Of a DNA stretch of 64,000 nucleotides, positions 57,480 through 64,000 are shown piece after piece. Source of the DNA: Dipylidium caninum (taxonomy: Eukaryota > Platyhelminthes > Cestoda > Cyclophyllidea > Dipylidiidae); assembly GCA_017562135.1 (NCBI GenBank), contig QEYB01001628.1, forward strand, positions 1 through 64,000, in the 5' to 3' direction. The first letter of the stretch is position 1; every line of letters starts with the position of its first letter. A model generated the notes under the pieces. That model did not search any database. It had not been told where the DNA came from and saw only the letters and a program-made list of their open reading frames with translations. Made by a program: the position numbers and the translations under genes.

Positions 57480-60400
57480 AAAACACGCACATCCAGTGAA
57501 AAGGCACAGTGGGACGACTGATCAGAATGAAATAAACGAGGATGAGTAGTCATGAATCAGCATGAAAGTTAGCGGGCATGACGGAATAGAGTTGGGAGTT
57601 GAAAGGTAGACCCAGAAGTAAATCAACAAACAAAACATCAACCAACGTCCATCAGCTTCATGCTTTATATGCCCAATGTCCATTTTTCTATCAGAGCCGC
57701 ACCGTAGAACAATGGCCTAATTTGATGCGGTTAGTAAAATATGAGAGCAGCGAGGCTTCAACTTTCTCATGAAGGAGAGATGAGAGAACGCCGTCGTCCT
57801 GCGATTGCTGAAAGTAAAATCGTGACTAGAGAGAGCTTTCTACCTCCTCCTCTGTGGCATATAGGATTTGAGAGTAGCGAATAATGAAGGCCAAGGCAAT
57901 CCTCACTAAATCCCATAAGGTCAACAGTCAAATTAGGTGCCTTCGTGTCACTAATTTGAACAGTTTTTGTGCTTCCGCGCCACAGTCATTCCCAATTACA
58001 CTTCGAGCCCTAATGTTTCGTAACTTAAATAACCACCGTCTGGACATCATGTACTCAAGCGCTGTCAACTCGAAAATCATGGATATGTATTTCCACAATA
58101 TTTGTTAATCATCCTCAACAGCGTCGCTGAAATCTCTCGGCCTTATGATGTTCCTCTTCTTCTGTCGATTACGGTAAGAAGTGGTATCAAAGTAGGTACG
58201 AGAACATCGAAGAGGTCTCACCAATAGCGGAGAATGGCGTTGGAATGCAGACTGCCAGTGAATATCGACAATGTTAATTTACCGATGAATTTGAGTCGGC
58301 AAAATTGTGTGGTCCTCGAGAATACCCGGCTAATGATTTGTAGTCACATCGGGCGTATATACAACTAGCTTTTATTTCGAAAGGGGGAACACGTTGCTTA
58401 AAGATGGGGATATTGCTACTACTTGGCATGATGACAACGCATTTGCCTCAATATCTCGGGTGTATCTTTACGCCTCTCACATTAGGGATTCTTTTGTTTA
58501 TGTGTGCGAATAAGCTTCTGCACTCTGTTTAGAGCCACCCACGACAACAACTCGTAGTGCACATTTGCACACGACTTCGCCGCCAATTCGATTCCGCGTG
58601 GCCAGGCAAGTTGACCAGGACCTACTGGGAAACGTGTTAAACTAATGTATTACCAGCCTACGACTGGAAGAACAAATCCCAATTTTCCTCATCACTTCTT
58701 CGGCTTTAGTAATCTCTCTTACATTCTTCATCTATTTCGCTTGTGTCACCTGAATTCCGCGGTAAACGCCATTTATTGCGCTTTGAGAAAACACCATGAA
58801 CGCCTTCACGAGGAGACCTGATTTTTTGTGGCTTTCCACACATTACATCGCTATGATTAGACCATTTTGCCATGTTTCATTAACACAGTCAATAGCGCGA
58901 TTGGCATGGAGTAGCTCAAGTTTTGACATTGGGAACTTGAACTGAAAAGAATTGGAAGAGCCATTACGACTAATACTATAATTAATCAATTGGACGAATG
59001 TTCGCAACGCAAATTGGACGACCAGGAACAACCTGCGTAGATGAACTTAGACGTGCACCAAGGACTCATCCCCTTTGCCCAACCATTCGTCCACTTGACT
59101 CACGTGAATTGTGCATTGTAATTGCCATCACTCTGGTCAGAGGCGAGGGTGTGGAGCCCAGGCGGTGTCTCTGAACACCTCGATGCCCGACATTTGCACG
59201 ACACATACTCGTCTCCTCCTTTTATGGATGGGAGGAAAACAATGCAAATCACAGTGAAAATTTGTTCTACTGCCTGCCTATCATGTAGTGTTACTAAATG
59301 TATGTTGGTCATTTCCAGTGAAGGATCTATATCAGCAAATCAGTCAGCACTAACTGAGACAGATGGGCATAGTCATTTCGTTCTCCTGTTCTCATGGAAC
59401 CTGATATTATGTTACAGTCTATTAAAACCTCTTAGTGACGAGAGAAATGTTCGGATCACCTTAAAGGCGTACATTTCGTTAGACCATCTAGCTCGGAAGG
59501 ACACATTTCCAGGTGAGATGACCCGCTCCGACTTGTACGAATGCTGATGATAAACGGCAGCATGATTAACTTCGATATCCTAATGATGGACGGGGCCGTG
59601 GATTTAACTGCTGTGCCGCATCGTTGGCGCTGGACCTTCACCTCGCTCTTCTTCTTATGTCCATATTCTCTATCTCTCGGTTGCTTGCTAGTGAAGTGGG
59701 CAGCAGACAGTCCAAAGATCAAGGGATGAGTGTGAAAGCGTGCTGTTTGTTCTGTAAGCGGATAGTATTCTAACCAATGTCTGTCGCTGTCACACAGTGG
59801 GCTTGTACCAACTCCCCGAATGGTGTGTTCCAATGTTAATATCCTCCAGCTAGTTTTACTTCAATCCATCAAGTCCTCTTAGAAGCATAATTACTTTTCA
59901 CTGATGGCAGTGTCTGCTGTCAGTAAAGTGCTCTACCACTAAGGATTATGCTCCAGTAGATGGTCCTCAAGGTGGATGTGACGAAGCATAACTACAGGGG
60001 AGGGATGACGGCTAGCAGAAGCTGGCTTTGGAGATATATGCCAGTGCACCTTATGAAAACACTTCCTTTCTGCCCTTCCTTTGCTTTCTGTCCTCACTAA
60101 CTTCACATGCAGCAGTATTGACAGGTTGCTTTGACGCTCAAGCAGGAGACCACGAGCTTCGATTACAATCAGTATTAATTTCACAATGAATTAATTTTTG
60201 CGCATTGCTGAGCTCGTCTGAGACGATATAGTTTAGAGCGAAATAAATCAAAGTGATTAAATAATAAATGATTATGTGCTGCGCAGTGCGAGTAGCAGTG
60301 CAGTTTACTGAGCACTTGGAAGTAGCGTAAAATAACGGAGTTTAAAAATTGCCAACCCTATGGTAAGAGCCATTTAAGTTGTTGTTGCAGGTCACGGATG

Positions 60401-61478
60401 TTCCTCTTTACCAAATACCTGGGCTAGGAAAGGAATACATATCGCCATCGCTAAAGCACAATGACAAATTTCAATGGACACATAAGCACTCCTCTAAAAG
60501 TCGTTCTTCATCACGGATCCCCATCGATGTACCTGAAACTCCTTCCGATAGTTGACCTTTCGTCGTAGCCATGCATGGCGAGACTCAGAAACCAAGAATA
60601 TGGCATGCTTCGGAATGTGCAAGGTTCAGAAAAAGCGATGAATGCAACGTACCTCGGGCTCGCTGATACATCTCTTCCATGTGAAGCAAATCAACAGCGG
60701 CAGCCACCCCAAGAGGCCAAAATATAAATGTATGATGAACGAGAAACCAGATACGAGAGCACAAAATCACTTCTATTTCTGGCAAGATAGAAGCTAATGA
60801 AAAGTGTCTAAACAAAAGTGTTGGCAGAGAGACCTCATAATCGAGATGCGGTGAAGTAAGTATTAATTTTCAGCCATTTTATGTATTTATTGACATGCTA
60901 AAAGGAACGTACTACCTGCCCACAAAAAGTGTTGGTGAAATGGAAGAAAAACGAAATATTACACCTCACTAGGCAGAATGACATCATCGACATAAACTTT
61001 GTAGGATGACGTGCTTTAACTCGAGAAAACGATGATAGGCGTCTATGGTTTTGGTAGTCACCTCTCAGGGATGTGGATATACTTAATGCGATCTGAAGTG
61101 TGCGTTAGTTGCTACAAGGTCTGGGTGCAACGGAGGCCAATTGCACGTAGGGAAAGAGGTAGCAGTGATTGAGTTATTTTGTCTCTGCCTCTTGGAGGGG
61201 TTTTATTTCTAAACTCAATCGACAGTTGGCTGACTAGATTGTTGGTGAGGAGAAGAGGTGTGAGGTTGAGCCAGTCTGACTGCTATATGCAATTGGCGTG
61301 CGAAACGTGGTGATGGTAAGCTCCAAGTAGGTGCATTCGACGACGGTTTTCTTGTAGCTTTGACTGCGAACGAGGGTAGCCAATAGGGCAGGGTGTGAAT
61401 GGCCTGCTGAGTTTGGTGTGCAGACCGCCATAGCAAATGTGGGTGCGACTACAGGATAGAGAGGGTACACGCGGATGT
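57480..61478. other. Intergenic, no supported gene
   Basis: No gene or repeat-family match recognised. The 141-codon frame at 59122-59547 (+) overlaps a 125-codon antisense frame (59456-59833), and neither has motifs. AATAAA occurs at several places (for example near 60241) without a linked exon. Confidence 0.4.
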
Positions 61479-61550
61479 GCGCGTTTGGTGTAGCGGTTAT
61501 CAGGGCTGCCTTCCGAGCAGTCGATCCGGGTTCAACTCCCGGCACGCGCA
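61479..61550 (+). tRNA. tRNA-Gly (anticodon TCC)
   Basis: The 72-nt sequence folds as a cloverleaf. The acceptor stem GCGCGTT pairs with CACGCGC (six of seven pairs, a T-C mismatch at the base). Discriminator base is A. The D arm holds TAGCGGTTA, and the D stem is imperfect, as is common in glycine tRNAs of this type. The anticodon stem GCTGC/GCAGT has loop CTTCCGA, giving anticodon TCC, which reads GGA. The T stem CCGGG/CCCGG is perfect with loop TTCAACT. The anticodon arm closely resembles animal tRNA-Gly(TCC). Internal boxes A (TGGTGTAGCGG) and B (GGTTCAACTCC) fit pol III. TTTT follows at 61559-61562. No intron. Two mismatches leave a small chance that it is a decayed copy. Confidence 0.9.
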
Positions 61551-61558
61551 CGCCGATG

Positions 61559-61562
61559 TTTT
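61559..61562 (+). terminator. Pol III terminator of tRNA-Gly
   Basis: Four T, eight bases after the discriminator base of the tRNA. Confidence 0.7.
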
Positions 61563-62320
61563 ACTCTTGCCATTCTGCATATTTCGAGCAGCATGTTTAT
61601 GCATTGCGTATGGTAACCATTTCCCATTAGTAGCCAAACAATATGGCAGGCGAGGAAGGAGAAATGCGAGAGACACAGGGTGAAAGTTTGTAATAAGATA
61701 AATAAATATATTAATTACTGACAGAATACCAGAGAAGGTAACCGTCACTAATTAGAGTGTAGAAGATCAATGAATGTTTAGACCAGTTCACTCACGCAAA
61801 GATGACAAGGATTAGAATACCAGTGGCGATGATGCCTGTTTTCTTTCTTGACATCAACTCGGTTTATGAAAATACGAGCTTGCTCAAAATATATCGAGCG
61901 TAATTACAAATGTGGGTACCGAAGAGAGTGTGAGAAACACTTCCACGTCCCCGCTTATATTCAGAACCTAAATATTTAACTCCAGCGACTGAATGATTTA
62001 CGACGCCTACGGAGCAAAACATCATTGTCCAATTGAGTAAAATCGAATACAAAGGTCCATCCACTCCACCCATCGATTTCGTGAACAATGACGTGGAAGA
62101 GGACAGTAGACAGACAAATTCCAGGGAATTCAATTCCTGCACGCTGGTTAGGTCAAAATAACATATTCTGCTGCGACGGTGATGAGACTAGACATTGGAA
62201 GGAGGAAGCGGAAGCAGAAGTGGAGCGCAAATGGAGCATGGACTTGGACGAGAACGAGTAGGGAGGAAGTGATGACTCCCTGGCCGGTGGAGTACAAGGC
62301 CCCGGATGGTCGGACAATAA
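61563..62320. other. Spacer between tRNA and E3
   Basis: No gene or repeat match recognised. Confidence 0.4.
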
Positions 62321-62324
62321 GGAA

Positions 62325-62800
62325 GGCACCGAATTAGGATCAACACTAAAAAGTCTCAGATGTTAACTTCTTATGGCTGCAATAACTTATCGTGGGAGAA
62401 TTGGGCGCTCCACAACGCTAGAGGAATCGGATAACAAGCGAAGAAATTCACACTCAACGAGGTCAATAGACAGTTGCATTTTCCCTTAGAGTAGAAATCA
62501 TATGCATAATTTACTTGATTGCTTTACAATTCCAGCCAACATGGAATTGTAAACGGTGCGACTATTTGGAAATAAGTCACGTTGGTTGCCTGAAAAGCCC
62601 CATGGAACATGCGCGAAGCAAGACGAAAAAAAACCGCACACACTCACAGCTTCATTGATATAGAATGCGTCTATCGTCGTCTGTCTCCTTAGGAAGTGGA
62701 TACTGCTGCTGGACTCCGTGGAGAAGAAGTGGAAGTGAAGCAGTGGTTTCCAGGACATTGGCAAATTAGCCGTCATGACACCAAAGAAGGCGATCTGAGG
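62325..62800 (-). repeat. Dispersed repeat E, copy E3
   Basis: Same orientation as E2, inverse of E1. GAATTAGGATCAACACTAA at 62330 matches E2 45195. TTACTTGATTGCTTTACAATTCC near 62510 and CCAACATGGAATTGTAAAC near 62535 match E2 45375-45410 and the inverse of E1 15083. CTGCTGCTGGACTCCGTGGAG at 62701 and CGTCATGACACCAAAGAAGG at 62771 match E1 14912 and 14857 in inverse. Confidence 0.75.
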
Positions 62801-64000
62801 CAGAACTTGGCGATTTCAGCTGGACGGCATTGCTTCTGCTATAGGATCAGTCGAGCTGTGCACAGGAATCCCGAGGACGTGGACGATTTCTTATTTTACT
62901 CTCTCACCCTTTTTTTCACATGTTATTTTGCTACGGCAGAGTTAACAAAGGACTCTGTTAATGTATCAGAGAATGATTATGTCTGGTGTCATTAAAATCA
63001 CTTCGTCTATCTCCTCCTGCTCCATGGCAGCAACACGTACTTGGAGGTGGAAGACGAAGAATATGTAGAGAACACAACAAACGCTGCTCATAGCATTTTT
63101 GCAATTTTCCATCACATTTCAGTTTAATTAAGTTTGGTTGTTCGGTGACATTCTTACGCTTTTCTTAGTGTCGCTCTTTCTTATCCGAATTTGCCTTCTT
63201 CATACGCCGCACCTCCCATTATCAACTCCATTCACCTCTTATTCTCCACTCTGTTCGCAATCGAACGAGATTGCGCCGTGTTCTGGGGTTTCATTAGTAG
63301 GCGAAAAGAGTAGCACATCAGACTGCTCCTTTTTCACCATGACCCAGTCGCGCATCGTTTGTACGATTTTGATTTATACGTGCAGTGACACGAACTTATT
63401 CTCAATGTAGGTGTTTCCGAAGCTTGAATTCTCTTCATGACTGGAGATGAACAAATTCAGTTAGCTGCCTATAAGTAGCCCACGGAGGGAGTGGTGTGGC
63501 GAGCGAAGAGGCTACGCACCATCCTAGCTGCATTCTTACGGTGATTATGTTTTGCCACCTTGTCATCACGAATCAACCATTGCCATCTATTTGACTTCCC
63601 TTCATTTTCAAGGTGTCTGCCACCCCTTTGCCAAAGGCTTTCTCCTTCTACTCCTAATTGGGTGACTAAAATGAGATATAATTCATTTCATGGTGGCGCG
63701 TGCCTCGGTGAGCGGTTTGAGAACATTTGCGGGTGACGAGATTACCGACAGAATTAGTGGCGGATGCGATGTTACAGTGTTCAAGTGGTCGAAAACGGAG
63801 CTCGCATCTTAGACTGGACAGGGAAGGGGAAAGGCAATTAGGCAGTCACCACAGAAGAAGATGAGAGAGATTGGAGTGAGCAGGCTGTGGATGGGACAGA
63901 TGACGCAGAGGTTGATTGGATGACGTGGAAAGCGCTATGTCACATTCATTCTCCCCTTTCCTTCAGAGCGACTCTCCCTGGTCGTCTTCATTTGCATAAA
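62800..64000. other. End of window, no supported gene
   Basis: No gene, RNA or repeat-family match recognised. The frame 63138-63410 (+) begins with a hydrophobic stretch but has no supporting signals. Confidence 0.4.

Noticed and set aside
1..64000. CRISPR arrays, bacterial operons, spliceosomal snRNAs, histone genes
   Set aside because: No regularly spaced short repeats, ribosome-binding sites, U1/U2/U5/U6 core sequences or histone motifs were noticed on either strand.

Overview
This is a eukaryotic, gene-poor window, most likely from an invertebrate animal. Stop codons are dense in all six frames. There are no ribosome-binding sites or operons. The functional signals present are eukaryotic: two RNA polymerase III genes (5S rRNA and tRNA-Gly), a TATA box, GT-AG introns of about 60-76 nt and AATAAA poly(A) signals. 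The 5S sequence is of general invertebrate type. I cannot name the organism; a parasitic worm would fit, but that is inference. With stops at about 3 in 64 codons, one or so open frame of about 180 codons is expected by chance in 64 kb, so length alone supports no gene here.

Well-supported genes are few. A 5S rRNA gene lies at 28.06-28.18 kb, with a pol III terminator and degenerate flanking direct repeats. A tRNA-Gly(TCC) lies at 61.48-61.55 kb. A compact protein gene at 30.40-31.29 kb has a TATA box, a signal peptide, three four-cysteine units, two probable short introns and a poly(A) signal overlapping the stop. I do not recognise its family. A possible terminal exon with a poly(A) signal sits at 40.66-40.93 kb. 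A piece of endonuclease from a non-LTR retrotransposon (GDFN and EEPT motifs) lies on the minus strand near 57.0 kb. Weaker transposon-like fragments occur near 0.1-0.55, 7.2 and 52.8-53.6 kb.

Most of the rest is a mosaic of old, diverged dispersed repeats found by comparing the window with itself. Family R1, up to about 2.5-3 kb, has five copies: 2.4-3.8 (-), 4.1-6.2 (+), 16.6-18.9 (+), 34.0-37.0 (+, left part inverted) and 54.9-55.3 kb (+, fragment). Family E has four copies: 11.3, 14.8 (+), 45.0 (-) and 62.3 kb (-). Families H (37.5 and 45.9 kb), M (41.0 + and 47.8 -), J (12.1 and 42.9), G (24.0 and 26.6) and K (37.2 and 38.2) are pairs. A tandem repeat with a 183-184 bp period lies at 13.0-13.55 kb. 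None of these shows an intact reading frame, so they look like decayed or non-autonomous elements. They account for a large part of the window and are the main undescribed content.

Layout: 0-12 kb holds a transposon-like remnant, two R1 copies and unmatched DNA. 11-19 kb holds E4, J1, the tandem repeat, E1 and R1. 19-27 kb is mostly unmatched, with the G pair. 27-31.3 kb is the functional core (5S and the cysteine-rich gene). 34-48 kb is dense in repeats (R1, K, H, M, J, E). 48-64 kb holds retrotransposon scraps, an R1 fragment, the tRNA and E3. All repeat matches were made by eye; boundaries are approximate and no percent identity over whole copies was computed.
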